A stretch of DNA of 64,000 nucleotides from Casuarius casuarius (lineage: Eukaryota > Chordata > Aves > Casuariiformes > Casuariidae), in NCBI GenBank assembly GCA_003342895.1, contig PTFA01000087.1, forward strand, positions 1,388,708-1,452,707. Reading direction: 5' to 3'. The notes beneath the pieces are model-generated. The model was not told the DNA's origin. It made no database searches and saw only the letters and a program-made list of their open reading frames with translations. Both the position numbers and the translations under genes were made by a program. Shown here one piece after another: positions 1 to 13,600 of this stretch (the first letter of the stretch is position 1; each line of letters starts with the position of its first letter).

Positions 1-720
1 CAAGTGTGTGGCACTAGTATTTCGCCTCNTCACCCCGCTTTATTGAAAATAATAGGAATTTCTGCTGCCTGCACAACTTTGCATTTCTACTATTGAATTT
101 CATGTAGTTTCTCTTCCTCTTGTCCACAGTCTAGTCCAGTTCTTTCTATAGCGTATTCCAGTCCTTTTCTGTCATAACAGTAGCTCTTAGGTTTATGTCA
201 TCAGCAAATTTCATTAGCAGACTCATATTTTTTGTGCCAAGGTCACTAATAAAAATTTTAACTAAGACTGGTTCCCAGATCAGTCTCTAAGGAATTGCAT
301 TAGTAACCTCTTTCCATCTAGACTTTCCCTTTCAGCACATGCTATTGTCCTTACTTTTCATTTCTTACATTCATCCACATCTCTCCATCTTAATTAATAT
401 TTTCTCACAAGGCATCCTCTCAAATGCTTTATTGAAGTCCAGATAGATTTGATCTACCATATTTTCATTGTTTGAAAAAACGATTTATCAGAGAAAGATA
501 CTGGCTTAGTCTGGCGTTTTCTATCTTTGGTGAAGCCCTGCTGCATTTTAACCAGCTTTCCATTTACTTCCACATCTTTAATTAGTTTTTCCTTCAGCGT
601 TTGTTCTAAGGCTTTGTGTACTAATGAGGTCAGATAAAAGAGCCTGTAGTTGCTTGGATCACTCCTTTTTCTCACCAAATAGAAGTCCCCCACAAAAGTC
701 TCTAGACTTTTCTGTATCTT
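1..720 (-). mobile_element. CR1-type LINE, decayed reverse-transcriptase fragment
   Basis: Read on the minus strand, this segment carries the conserved order of a CR1/L2-clade reverse transcriptase. A block like DPSNYR..LTSLVHKALEQ with QQGFT (about 693-530) comes first. A YLDFNKAF motif follows at 421-448, then VTNAIP (equivalent of the VPQGS block) near 285-310. The catalytic FADD motif is at 197-208. Several in-frame stops interrupt it, including one where the PQGS box should be, so it cannot encode an active enzyme. The 3' part of the element runs off the left edge of the window. The motifs are seen directly. Assignment to CR1 rather than L2 rests on family knowledge and on the other CR1 copies in this window. 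Confidence 0.78.
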
Positions 721-3225
721 TCCTGGGCTGCTGTGGTCACTAGGTCTGACCTCAAATTAAAATACAGCATGCCTGTCATTGATTTTGGCCTTAGTCATCA
801 GTCTGAAAAAGCCAAATATTATATTTTTTACTTCAAAGCATGCCTCAGGTTTCTTTTGCAAAACCGTGCATTCAGATTGCCTAGTTCCCAGATTTGCTTA
901 CATTCATGCCTTTGTGATTTTATGTATGTAACTTCAATACATTGATATTGCTTTTCACATCTTTTCTGTCTCAAATGCATTGCATTATATTTGTATTTTT
1001 ATTGTATTGTATTGACATTTTATGCCCAACCACAAAAGAGCAGCTGAAGAACACTGCTTCCAGTTTTCTTTTTACTAACACCTCCAGTGAGTGGATTTAG
1101 AATAAAGCTTATCACTTTAAAACAAAATTTTGTTTTACCTGTGTCCAAATGCAGCCAACTGCCATCTAAAAAAGGAGTTGTAGAAGTGAAGTGCATGAGT
1201 GAAAGAAGTGTCAGTTTGTTCTGCAGAATCCAGAGAGAACTTCACTATTAGTATGGTCTAAAAGAGATCTTCTTCCATGGACTTTGCTACTTTCTTAATT
1301 AGCTCCCAATTGGTATGAGATTCCAGGATGCTTTCCTCCAGACATCCTCCATGGTGAGGTCCTTGCAGAGAGTGACATATAATTCCTTATAGCAGTAGCA
1401 CAAGGGGAGGGGAGGAAGACAACTGCAGATTTTTGGTTGGACTTTTGTACTTCCATATCCTTCACCTAGCATGAAACTCTTCCCTGTTGTACCTCAGCCC
1501 CTCTAGGTCCTTTGCCTTGTCTGAATGAACAGCTTCTTTAGAGATGGCTTTATATAGACGCCTGCCTATGTACTCACTAAGCTGAGTTTGTAGAAAAAGG
1601 TAATCTAGAGATTTGGAAGAGGGGAGCTTCCAGTCACTGTGATCTTCTCAGCAGCCAAAGTCAGATCAGAGCAACGATAACTGCAAGGGCTGTAGGGTCA
1701 CTGCTGCAAGCCTTCGGTGCTAACGCAGCTATTCAGCCTCTACTGTTGGCAGAATGCCTGTGCAAAGTGTTAATTTACCTACACCAGTAGATATCAGTAG
1801 TCTGTAGGTAGGCTCTAAAGCTAAGTATGGACTAGACTTTGCCAAGAGAAAGCAAGTTTTACTGCTGAAAAAAATGGAAGTAATACCAGGCTGTAGGTTT
1901 GTAGAAGATTCCTCATTTTTCTGTCAAAATGGAACACATTTGCATGCTGGGTCTTTAAGATAAGTTTCAGCACTGAGACCAGCTGACCTTATGCAAACTG
2001 GTAGAAATATGAATAGAAATAGCAAGTTTTTGTCTCCAAGAAATCAATTAGTATGGCTGTGACATCTTGCCAGGCTAAGCTTAAGCTCATGTAATCTTTT
2101 TTCTTCAAAATAAGAGAGTCCCCAGTTTCCTTCGTGGTATTTACAGACAGACTAAGTGTACGCAAGCTGACTCTAACATGTATACATATTCTAACCTTTC
2201 ATTTCATATGAACAAGAACAGAATATATGTTATTTGTCATCTGTAAATCTGTAATTTATACCAGGTACATGTAAGGAACGTAAGTCACTTGTTAAAATTT
2301 GCTTTAGAAAAAGTTACAAATGAAAGCCTTCTAAGGCAAAACAACTTAACCCCATCCTTTAATATTAGATTCATTTATGATGTATAATGTGTCGGTTACT
2401 GGGATGAGTGCAGCATAAATACATAGATTGAATGGAACCTCCAGTACTCTTTGAATGTGTCTATAATTTCTAAAATGGCAGTGCAGTACTACTGTATGGA
2501 TAATAAAGCAAAGACATAATTTAAAAGGCAAGGAGAGAAGTTCGTGTTATACCACTTATAGTAAAAATANTATACATGCCAGTAAAATGGAATTGCTTGT
2601 TTTCTGGGTTTGTTTCTTTAGTACTTCCCCCATTCATGCAACTTGTCAGAGCCTTTCATTGCTACAAAATGGAATAGAATGCAGAAAGAAAGCTATGACT
2701 CAAAAGCAAGATTTCAGTGACTGAAGTGTTGTTTGAATTTTGTTTTTCCTCTCCATTTGCTTTCCCACATGTTTATGAACTCACAGCTGGATTTCCTCAA
2801 ACAGGAAATTCCACGGTAATTAGCATTAGTGAGCTATGGTAATAGCAGTCCAGCGAATCCACAGGCTCTTTTCAAAGTCATTCTCTTTTAAAGGAAATAA
2901 ACTCTAATATGGGCCAAATCCTCATTTGCTGGGTTAGCGTCACTGAATATAGCAGGAAAACATTTTTACACTGGCAAAAACAAGTTTATTATGATGCATA
3001 GAATAACTGTGCAAGAGAACTGTTCTGTGACACAGAACAAGTGGTATTGAGCCGCTGCTCTACAAATACATCTGTTGTTTTAGTAGATAATGTAAACATA
3101 AGGCAAAGAGAGCCTGGCTGGCAATTCCCGGAGGACAGAGATAAATAGGGATCAATGGAGAAAGATGACATACATGCATTTTTCTGAGAAATAAGTTTAC
3201 CAATGACTTCAGTGGCCCAGAGCAA

Positions 3226-3252
3226 TGATCCACCCAACCTAGGGGTGGATCA
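3226..3252. repeat. Perfect 10-bp inverted repeat with 7-base loop
   Basis: TGATCCACCC at 3226-3235 is matched exactly by GGGTGGATCA at 3243-3252, leaving a 7-base loop. It would form a short stable hairpin on either strand. It is too short for a microRNA precursor. It may be the relic of a palindromic interspersed element, because nearby bases resemble the GAAGTCAATGG-type phrases of old amniote repeats. Confidence 0.6.
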
Positions 3253-6200
3253 CCCTGCCTCTGAACGTGGACCAGGTGTGTCCAAAAAAGCTGTACACTT
3301 CCTAGTAGAAAGACGTGACAAAATCTGTCCTTCATAAAGCTTTCAACAGAATCGTTAAAGTACCTGGTCTTCAACCAAAGTGCGAGGTTGTGTATCCCTT
3401 TCCAAATGTCTTAATAACTGATGAATAATCTCAATCCAAGTTCTTTTTTATCTGTTTCGTCAGCCATGAGCTTCTTAACACCTATCCTTTCTTTTAACAT
3501 CTTCCTGAATTACATGTAAGGTGATGATTTAAACTTTGGTCTCTGACATGCATTCATTAATCAGAATTTGTTCCCAAGTTATGGACCATGAAGAACTAAC
3601 TGGCTTGTTTCAGTTTATGAGCTGATTGGATCTGAATTTCTACCAAAAGTTTTGCACAAATTTATAGCTGCCCCTCTAATAGGCACAAACTGCGGGTGCA
3701 ACTGTGAGTGCAGCCTCCATATGAAAGGACATTATTGTGATCAGAACAGAATTTAGAACAGAGATCTTCCCAAATCAGTTTCCCATGCAAATAAAACAAC
3801 TAACTGTAGAATCAGCACATATGGCAGTAGATTTTTATTAATTGGTTAACAGCTCCAATAACATAGATGCCTAGACATCAAAGTCATGTAAACAGAACTC
3901 AATCACCATATGGAACAAGACCAAGATGATAATGGGCAGCAAAGCAAGGCAATCCTATTCATGTTCCATATGGCTTCTGCTGTCTTATATCTATTATGCT
4001 CAACTTCTATGTACTCTGTTACAGAATATTGTCTTTTGCTTTTTAAAATGGATGTATGAAATTAGGATCCAAGTGTGCTCTCCATGGACCAAAAATACAG
4101 AAGGTATATAAAAGGAACTAAAACTGGAATATTTTAAAATATGATTTTTTAAATCAATATCATGCTTGCTTGAACCCTACCCTATTTTTTTCTATTTGAT
4201 CAAGATGGTAGGTAAGCTGAATCTTACTCTTCTGCCAGGGGAGCCCCTTCTAAACTAATGAAATAGGTCCTTCTGTTTTAGCACAGCTATTGCTATAATG
4301 GGCCTTAAGAGAGAAGCATAATGGCTACAAGCAGCAATTATAAACAAAGATACCTATTTACACATACCTTTATTTGCACCATTCCAAGTGTATAGTACAA
4401 CATAGATCATTTTCCTATCTAGCAAGACAAGTGGACATAGATTCTTATTCCACGGCGAAAGGGATAGAAAGGCGTAGATTCTTTGAGGAATTCACTTGGG
4501 GAAAACAAATAGCACTATTGTGAAGATCCTGATGCTTTTCTTGCTTTCAAGTCTGAACATATATGTCACTTGGAGCTAATAATTAACAGATTGGATTTTT
4601 CAGAGAGATGTGCTAAGTACACCTGTGGAAAAGCAGACTTGGAAGATGGCCCTTACAGGAATGAATTGCCAGTGCAATAAAAGCACTCTTCCAAGCAACG
4701 TGGGGGGTACAGTCAGAGCACAGCGGCTTTCAGCTCTGAGTCTCAGTGAGCAGGCAGAAGAGATGAGGAGCAAGTAGAAAGAAGAGCCTTCCACCTAGTG
4801 GAAGCTTTTTTTTGACAGTTGATTCAGAACTGCCTGCAATTTTAACCATCGGTTTAANTGAACAACCACCACAAGCACAGCCTTGTGCTACTGTATATCC
4901 TAGCATGTAACCGCAGGTTGGGGCAATACACTCCGCCAATGCACGCTCCAGCCACCGCCACTTTCTCACCTTGCCTCACATGCTCAAAACTTCTTTTAGG
5001 CAGTCCATGTGCAGGACTAAATTGTGTCAGAATTGAGGTGTGGGGAACATGCTATTGCCTTTATCTTTCTTCCTGGAATAGGAATCTGAACAGCATATAG
5101 GCATACTTGAACAGCAGTACCTGTTTGAGCTTTGAACTTTTGAGCTTTCCTGCAGAAGTCAAGAAGTGCCTAAAGGCTGGCTGTTGAGCTGCACCTTTAT
5201 GTATCACTGGGCACATGCCTTGTGGTTGGTGTGAGTGCTATTGCACAGTGCCAGTGTCGTTTTCACTGGTACTGATTTTTTACCTGGATTGAAGCAAGTT
5301 TGATGTCTAGCATGCAAAGTGTCCGTCTATATGAAAGAGTAAACGAAAAGGGGGCAGTTGGTATTTGTCAGGTCCCTACAGGCACCACCAGCCCTTCCCA
5401 CCCCCCCTGGATCTCCCCCACTGGGCCCAGCCTGGGCTATGCCATAAAACACATCACTGGCCTTTTCCCTCTCTCCCATCAATGATAGTCCTCTAAACAA
5501 AAGATAGCAGAGGACTTGCATGCTTCATTTCCCTAAACAGGTTTATAAACCACAGCAGCAACCTAGCAGGTGCTGAGGTTTGAAGTCTCCCATTTGCCTT
5601 TTTTTTTTCCTTGAGCAAAGGCAGCTGGTGAACTATAGGGAAATTGCAAACTTTTAAAGAAAGGGTTTAATCCACCATCTGAAATTCACAGAAGCATTAA
5701 GTCATTATTCAAATGAAAAGCTGCTTTTACCCATTAACATATTTTTGTCAACAACAAAAAAAAGCAAGATGCTGATATGAGAGGAGATATGCGCATTCTT
5801 ATTTATATGGTAATTGAATGGTCAGGGAGTTTGCCTNTTATTTTCCTAAGACATAGTATGCGTCAATTAAAACTATGTTGTGCTACTGTTCTAATGGAAC
5901 CTGGCACCATTAAGAAATCTTTTTTTCTGTATGAGATGTGATGGGAAGGAGGCATTGAAAGTCAACCAATTTGTGCAGCCTACTTTGTAACATGATTGCG
6001 GGCTTTTGCCTTTCTACAGACAAAGCAAAATTAATAATTCTTCTCTGTAACAAGTGACAAGAGAATTATTTCTGTCTATCAAAACCATCCTAAATAGGAG
6101 TAAGAATATTGCTTCCCCTCCCATAAATTTGCATATTTAGACTGTTTTTAGTAAAATCTGGCGTGTTATTCAATGGCTCATATTCTTTGTCAATCAGGCT

Positions 6201-7634
6201 TCTTTCAAGAGTGAAAATATTTTTAAAAGCCAGTGTACAACTACAATTCTCTTCTGTGCAAGCATCACATGCTGTAAATCATGGTGCAAAAAACTCAGGC
6301 TTCGTTTAAATGGGCTGAGATCCACTGAAGCTGATGGTGCCATGTTTGGGCTGAACTGGGTCCAAGAAGTCCAGCAAGCTTCACTGCAAACGCATCATTA
6401 ACAGAGATAATTGCCAGTGCTGAAGAAGCACCCTGAGAACACATATCATACTGTTGTATAAGGCATTCATTTTAATACCCTGGGCTCATCACTCAAACTG
6501 GAGCGGCGGCTTACCGTGGAAGCCAAGGAATCCATTCATCACTGTTTTATGCCTACCTGTCTTTCTATTTATGCAAATTCTCCAGGGCCCCACCAAAAAC
6601 AAACCAAAAAGACAAATCGCTGTCCAGTGGTGTTGGATTATTAGCATTTTTTGCTAAACATGCTTACACATACGGGACTAGCTTTCCTAGTTATGCAGCC
6701 TCAGACTGAGATCAGAGGAATTGAGGTGGAGAAAGGTAAATATTTAAGTGCTATCAGGAACTGCAAAGGTCAAAGCCATCGTCTGGAAGGGGTTTGAAGG
6801 AGTTTCCAATACTTTGGAAATTCTGAAAGCAAATTTCCTAGATCCTTAAGTGCTGTATCTAGCTAACAAAAACAACGTAAAAGGAAAGAGCTGAGACCCC
6901 TCAGGCTGTCCAGTGCCTCTCCAGACTGGATGAGTTTCTGGCATCCCATGAGGAAGACACATCAGAGCATGAGCATGGAAGACTAACTGGGTAAATGGTT
7001 GGCATGATGAGCACAGGGTCAGTCCTTACACACAGGCACGATAATCCTGAAGGGGAAAATAAAATGTACAGTATCCTCCCAAATAATTTTGCATCAAATT
7101 TATATGGTGACTTTATCGACTCTGTTTTTCGGCCGTGGGACATCTTTCAGAAAATGTAATCCAGAGAAGATACTAAGTTTTAGAACGTTTGGGGTAGGAT
7201 GGCAGTTCTAATTTTCTGATGACAAATAATTCAGTATTTGCAAAGCACAGGCATGCTGTTACACAAGTTATGAAATTTGGAGTTCACCCGCTGTACCCTA
7301 AAGCATGTTTATTTTCATTTGAAAAAGAGCTAGGGGATTCAGAAGACAAAAAGCTCTCATAAGCTAGTCCAATGTGTATACTTAAAGCCAAATAGCATGT
7401 GTTGGCCAAAGCAATGCTAGACAGGCCTGAAAAAACATGAAGTCTAATTGTTTTGTTAACTGTGCAACTGAGATAATGGGGAAGTAGAGAACGTGACTGA
7501 TAAGCAGGGAGACTTAGAAGGAGGATGTCTATAATCCATCAGTGATGACGGTGAGGATTAACAAAAAGCTATGCAGGACACCGTGGTTCTGTAACATGAA
7601 GCTGTGCAGAGCCGGAAGCCTCCCAGTATATTTG

Positions 7635-7670
7635 CAGATTGATTTAAACTGTCCAGATTGATTTAAACTG
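7635..7670 (+). repeat. Two-copy tandem duplication, 19-bp unit
   Basis: CAGATTGATTTAAACTG occurs at 7635-7651 and again at 7654-7670, separated by TC. The copies are identical over 17 bases, which suggests recent slippage or template switching. No function is implied. Confidence 0.8.
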
Positions 7671-10600
7671 GTGGGAGTGTTTAAAGAGCTTTCCTCTTAA
7701 CTGAACACATGATGAATGGAGTTTGTGGAGTGCTAGCATAGGGATGAGGTAACCAGCTAGTTAAAAAGTGCATATAAAGTAGTGGGTACTCCCACTACTA
7801 CTNTTTGTGTTAACAGTAGCAAGTATATGTCGCAGCTAAGTTGAAAGACATACTTTGTTTGGTACTTTATATATGCCTAATTGGCAAAAGAGCATCCAAG
7901 GGAAATAGCAATCTAACATCTTGCCAGTACGAAAAAAAATGTACTGCTTTAGCTGTATTGATATACTTAATGTGGTACAACCACCTCTTAAAATGGATGC
8001 TGATGCAGAGAGGAATAAGGTATTCTGCTCAGACACTGCTGTTTTCATAAAAGAAAGACTAGGATTTTCACAAAATTATTTGGGATTGTCAAAAAAAAAA
8101 AAAAACTGGTGAAACAAAAGCTTGGGCCAGATTCATTTATTGGCCTTGTACGTATTCAGGAACCCCACTGACAGTCACAGGTACCAAAAGGAGAATGTTC
8201 AGAAGTTCAGATTTAAACTAGGTAACTTTAAAAAAAAAAAAAAAAAAAGGAGCTGTTGCACAGATTTGCATTGAGTGTGGAATTCTCTGAAATTATAGGA
8301 CTACATGTTTATAACATGTAAATTTTTAAATCGTTATTCCATCAAAAGCAAATGAACATTCTGCGTTATTCTTGAAAACATTCATACTGAGTTGCACACT
8401 ACATAGTTCTATCTCGCTTTCAAATGTCAGAGTTTTTAATAAATATTTAACATGAAGAGCATTCCATTTCATCCATTTAATCATGCTCTGAAAATACCAC
8501 TCTGGAAAGAAGAATAAGGAAAACCCAAATGCAAGCAAAAAAATATGGTGACATTTTGCTAACTGAGATTATAATATTTTTGATCATAAAAAATCAGAAC
8601 TGATAGCTGAGGGGATGCAGTTNTGCTTCCCCTTCAATTGCTGAGGGAAATATGTTTTTAATATGCTCCTGTAGACAGGTAGAGGCTGTATGCAAAGACA
8701 ATGTTGGCCTTAGAGCAGAGCTGAATATTAGAACTGATGTACTGGAAAGAAGCTGGCTGAAGGCTAATGTTCATGCATACGGTCTGCAAGTGGGGTGATG
8801 AGGCTGCAGGGATACAGTGACAGGGGCTGTGAGCACTGCTGAAGATTTCTATGTCTGAAAACAATTTTTTATAACAAAAGAGCTCATGCAGAGAGAGGGG
8901 ATTCTGGACCAGAAATATGACTGCAGCTACAAAGTCTGCCAGAGCAGAATGGGGGTTACACTTTATTGATAGAAAAGTCTGAGAAATCAGGGGAAAATGA
9001 TGGGGAGTCAGAGGAGAGAAATAATGCCACGCAAGAACTGAACACTGGAAACAAGGAGTTTTTGTTTTTTCATGGCCTTCTGCATTTTTCATGCATGTTG
9101 TCACTCTAAGCCCTTGCAGGTACTTCCAGAAACCTGTGAAGGCAGTAGAAAAATCTCACCCCAATGTGAGAGATTTTTTTGTCCTATTTTGTTTTTATCC
9201 CACGCCTTTCTAATGACATTTTTTTCTCCTTCATCATGTATGCCATTCTGCCTGATTCGTGTTCGTTTGTACCTCTCGTTGCACTGCACACCTTCCAGGC
9301 TACAGAGGTTGCCAGAGTGATGCTGCATATTTCAAAGGTGACAAAAGAAGTCATTCATTTGAATAACACTCCAAAACTTGTGCTGAATATTCTGAAACAT
9401 GTCAGTACTTGGCAGATAATCATTCTCCTTGACAGTCTCTCAGAAAGGATGTACCAAGTGAAGATTATTCAGAACAGGCTATAAATGCAAACTGCGTCGT
9501 GTTTGAAAATCAGCAAAGTAGAAGCAGCTCGGTAACAAATAGTTCGGAGCTACTGTAGTTATAAGACCCTGTGGATCAATTTTTGGAATCCATAGTTCCA
9601 TTATACGTCCCACAAACAATAGTCTGCTCCTGGATGTTAACATGCTGAATGTAGCAAGGAATCAGTTTACAGAAGTCCCTGTAGAGACGGCAATGATATT
9701 ACAAGCATCTGTTGTATTTTCAGAAGCATTACACTACCTTTTTCTCTTAGGGTTATTACTATGAACAACCACTGCATGTGAAGAAGCCAAAAGCCATTGG
9801 AAATAAAGTAGGAAACATTAAATGGAAGGTGTACAGTTCTGAAAAATTCTTTCAAAGTATTAGTACTTACACAGAAACTTTCATCGGGAAGTCCCAAGTT
9901 TCTTTGCAGCTAAGCTTCAAAACTACAGGGGAAATACTATGTATTCTATAGATGGCATTACTCAGCCTCTGGGCTATAACCTTTTTTTTCTTTACAGGTA
10001 TTGTAGGAACTCAAGCCTTGAGCTTCAGTGTGCTAGGATCTTCACAAATGCAAAACAGAAGCAAACCAGCCCCCCCAAGAACTTACAATCTAAGAAACAC
10101 CTAAAAATCAGGCAGCAATGCAGAGGCAGCAATGAGTTATTCTATCATACTATAATCCCCAGACCAACACAATTGTGATCAAGTAACTTAAAAATACCTT
10201 TTGGCCTAAAGAAGGGCTCATCTATGTGTCATACTTATATTCTTTGTCCTCTACGTATGTCTGTGTTTTAGCATGTGACAGCAGTTTATTATTTTTTAAG
10301 CTTTGATTCTAGTAATAAATACAGCTGGAGTTTCCAGTGATATCAGATAGCAACAAATAGCCTTCCAGGTAGTTGAATATTACATCTGATGAAGAATTTT
10401 GCACATAAGAGAAAGGATTTTGCAAATCTGCTTACCATGATTAGTGGTAGTTTTAGAACCCTTTATACAGTATCTTTAGAACCTGTAAAATAGATAAATT
10501 CTTCTGTACCCAGGACAAAANAAGCCAAAACAGAGACCAAGACTCCAGACTTGGCACTAAAATCTCTAAGGCCTATGCATATAATCAAACATCGTGTGGT

Positions 10601-13600
10601 GAATTTCAATTAGATTTCCATTCAAGATTTGCCTAGTATGTTTTGATATTTTGTGTTGTGTTACTTTACGTTTGATCCATTCTTGCCAAAAAGAGATGGG
10701 TTTTTTGGCTGTAGTATATACTTAGTAACTTTCTCTGTAAACTCATCAATGAATGCCAAGGAATATATGCATGTTAAATACTCTGCTCAGGAAAGGTATT
10801 AAATCTGAGATGATCAAACATCTCCCAGCTGGACCTATAAGTAGCCCTACAGCAGCTTCTTACCAGGAGCTTTATCAAAAGAATAGAATTGATACATTGG
10901 CTATCCTGCCATTTCAAATTGCCAAAGAGCCAGCAGAGTGTACTTCCACACAGAGCCGCCAAAACCCATATAGAAGTAATTGGTAGCTTGCCAGCTGAAA
11001 GCTTAGGTCAAAATCAATGGCACTGCCTGCTTTCTGGGAATTGCCACTATCCATTGCTGTAATTATGATTGGTCACCTTGAGAAAAGCACTGAAAGTTAA
11101 GGAACAGACCAAAAGCCCATTTAAGTAGCTCATCATCAATTATATTTAGACAAAAAACCCCTGTCTTTCAAGCAATTTAGGTAACTATGAGCAGAAAGGG
11201 GTTTGTAATTATTTAAAGCTCAAGTGCACCCATCCTTCATGTGTTGCATAGATTCTAGTGAAATACTGGTTTTGTCCCATTCATTTATGTTAACATTCTG
11301 TCACTCATTAATGCTTTAAAAGGAAAAGATGCATGTCTTTGAGTCTCTTTTTCCACGTTTAAGATGAAATGTGATTTGCTGAGGACTCTGTAACTTGTAG
11401 GAAAGGGCAGACAGGGCAAGGAATGAACCTTTGGCAAGAGAAGAGAGTGCTGTCATTTTCATACTATCGTTTTCATTTAGCTTAGTTATTTTTTGGCAAG
11501 ACACAGACATAGTTGGAATGACTTGTCCCAGTATGTAAAACATTANTCTCTGTTCACATATTGCTGTTCCAGGGATATTTGTTTTACAAAGCAATCTTTA
11601 AAAATACAAAAGCAAGCATCATGAATGGCAGCATTATTCTGAAACCTATTTAAGAAAAGCAAATTTATTTGCTGGCACTCATACTGAATCATTAGCATGA
11701 TCAAAAGTTAGAGGAGGCTTTTTGGTGATGTTGCAAATGCTTCTGGCAGATGTGAGAGCTTATACAAAGATGCTGCATGAAATGNTGTTACAAATAAAGT
11801 GATTCTTAAACATTGGAGACTGTCAATTGCCCTAATGTCAAGTGAAGTTAGCAGACTTGCACCAATTAGTGCTAATAATAACATCCTCAGCTGACATAAA
11901 GTTTTTAAAGAACATTAGGATAGTAGTGTCTAACGAGCGCCCAGGGACAGATCCTTTTCTTGCAAAGTAATCTACAAAACACAATGTTTATAAGCCAATA
12001 GGCTAAACATACAAGGTGACGGCAAGCACCAACCCTATGATTACTATTTTTTCTTCTCATGGGTCTACTGGGGAATTGAAGGGGTATGTAAAAATCTAAG
12101 CAAAAAGAAAAGGAACACTGAAGAGGTACAAGTGTGGAGAGAAGCTGAGGTGAAGAGAATATGAGAAAGTGGGTTTGAGCAACAGCCAGCTGGCACAAAA
12201 AAGAGAAAATTGAGTGAGACCTGTTAAGAGCTCTCTGTGGGCCCCCTGCTTTCCCTGTTTCTATAGACTCTGCCTGGTCTGATATTATTTCGAGACACAA
12301 AATTTTGTTTTAGCATTTTAAGACAGATTTTTATCTTCAATAAAATCTGCCCCTGAAGAGCTTGTTGCAAGACTCACTGTGCAAATGTAAAGTTTTTGCA
12401 TTGAGGTGCTAAGCAATAGTGTGCAGACGGCATCGCTCTGGCCATGAATGTTGCTCAAAGGCCACCATCCAAATTTAAAGATACCACATAATTCTATCCG
12501 TGTCAGGTGTCAAAGAACCAAACTGGAAATCCAGAGTCTGACACACATTAAGAGCCTGTCCTCTTCTTTTTTTTCNTTTTAGAGTGAACTGTAATCACAG
12601 CTATTTNTTTTGAGAAGAGCAAAAAATAATTTGCTGCTCTCAGCACTGCAGCTCATTGAATTTCCTCTCACGCACATGCATTCACATACCCCAACCTGAC
12701 AAAGCAGAGTTAACACTGTGTATTTATTAAACAAAAAGATAAGAACAATTGAACTGATCTCACTGTTTAAATACCCCATAACATTTTTATGTCTATAAAT
12801 CTTATAAAGCAAAGCTGAAGAAAATGTAATAGCACCGAAGTCAGCTATTTACACTGGTGCTAAAAAAGGGCTCAGCTGGTATTTCCTGAATACAAGGTCA
12901 CAGGCACTGTGGCTTAGGAGGAGGGAAAAAAGACTTGCAGGAGTNAGAAGGAAGCACTGCTTAGTTGCAAGGCAAAAAAATACAGGAAAACATTCCCTAC
13001 TAGGAAAACTGCATCTGAATTAACTATTCNTGACTACCTTGTTAATAAATATGTAACCCTGCTCCTTCTGTCTTCATTTTGTCAGCATGTTTTGCTGTTA
13101 TATTTGCATCTCTCCTGTCTATAGTTAGGCCCCAATGCTACAATGAAATCCAGAGCCCATCTTAGGCTCAGGCCTTTGACTGTTAAGCATCTCATTTAAA
13201 GCAGGTCTACCTGCTTAGACAGGTGCAAAAGGCTGCCTGGGCACTTTCTTCAGTTGAAACCAAGCTTACTTTAGTTCAGCTTATATGAGTTAGCAACAGT
13301 TTTGAACAGGTTGTCCTGGTTTAGCATAAGCAAAAATAATAATGTACCACCAAAATCAAAATTTTAAAGGTTGTAAGTAGAATTTCCTTCTGGTCTATAG
13401 GACTTTGCTTACAAGATGTTAAGGAAAGAGCTGGGTCTGTTTAAATTGTATAGGTAATCCTTATATACTGGGTATCAGATAAACAACAACAATCAGAAAA
13501 AATGAAACTGTAGAAGGGTTGTTTAGAGGTAGATAAACATGGACAAACATGCTGTCTCTTGAATGGAAAGAAACCTGAACAAGTAACAATGATAGACTGT

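Noticed and set aside
13312..13500. TGTCCTGGTTT start, like the left edge of some avian ERV long terminal repeats.
   Set aside because: Similarity stops after about 11 bases. No matching right end, polyadenylation signal or internal retroviral sequence was found.
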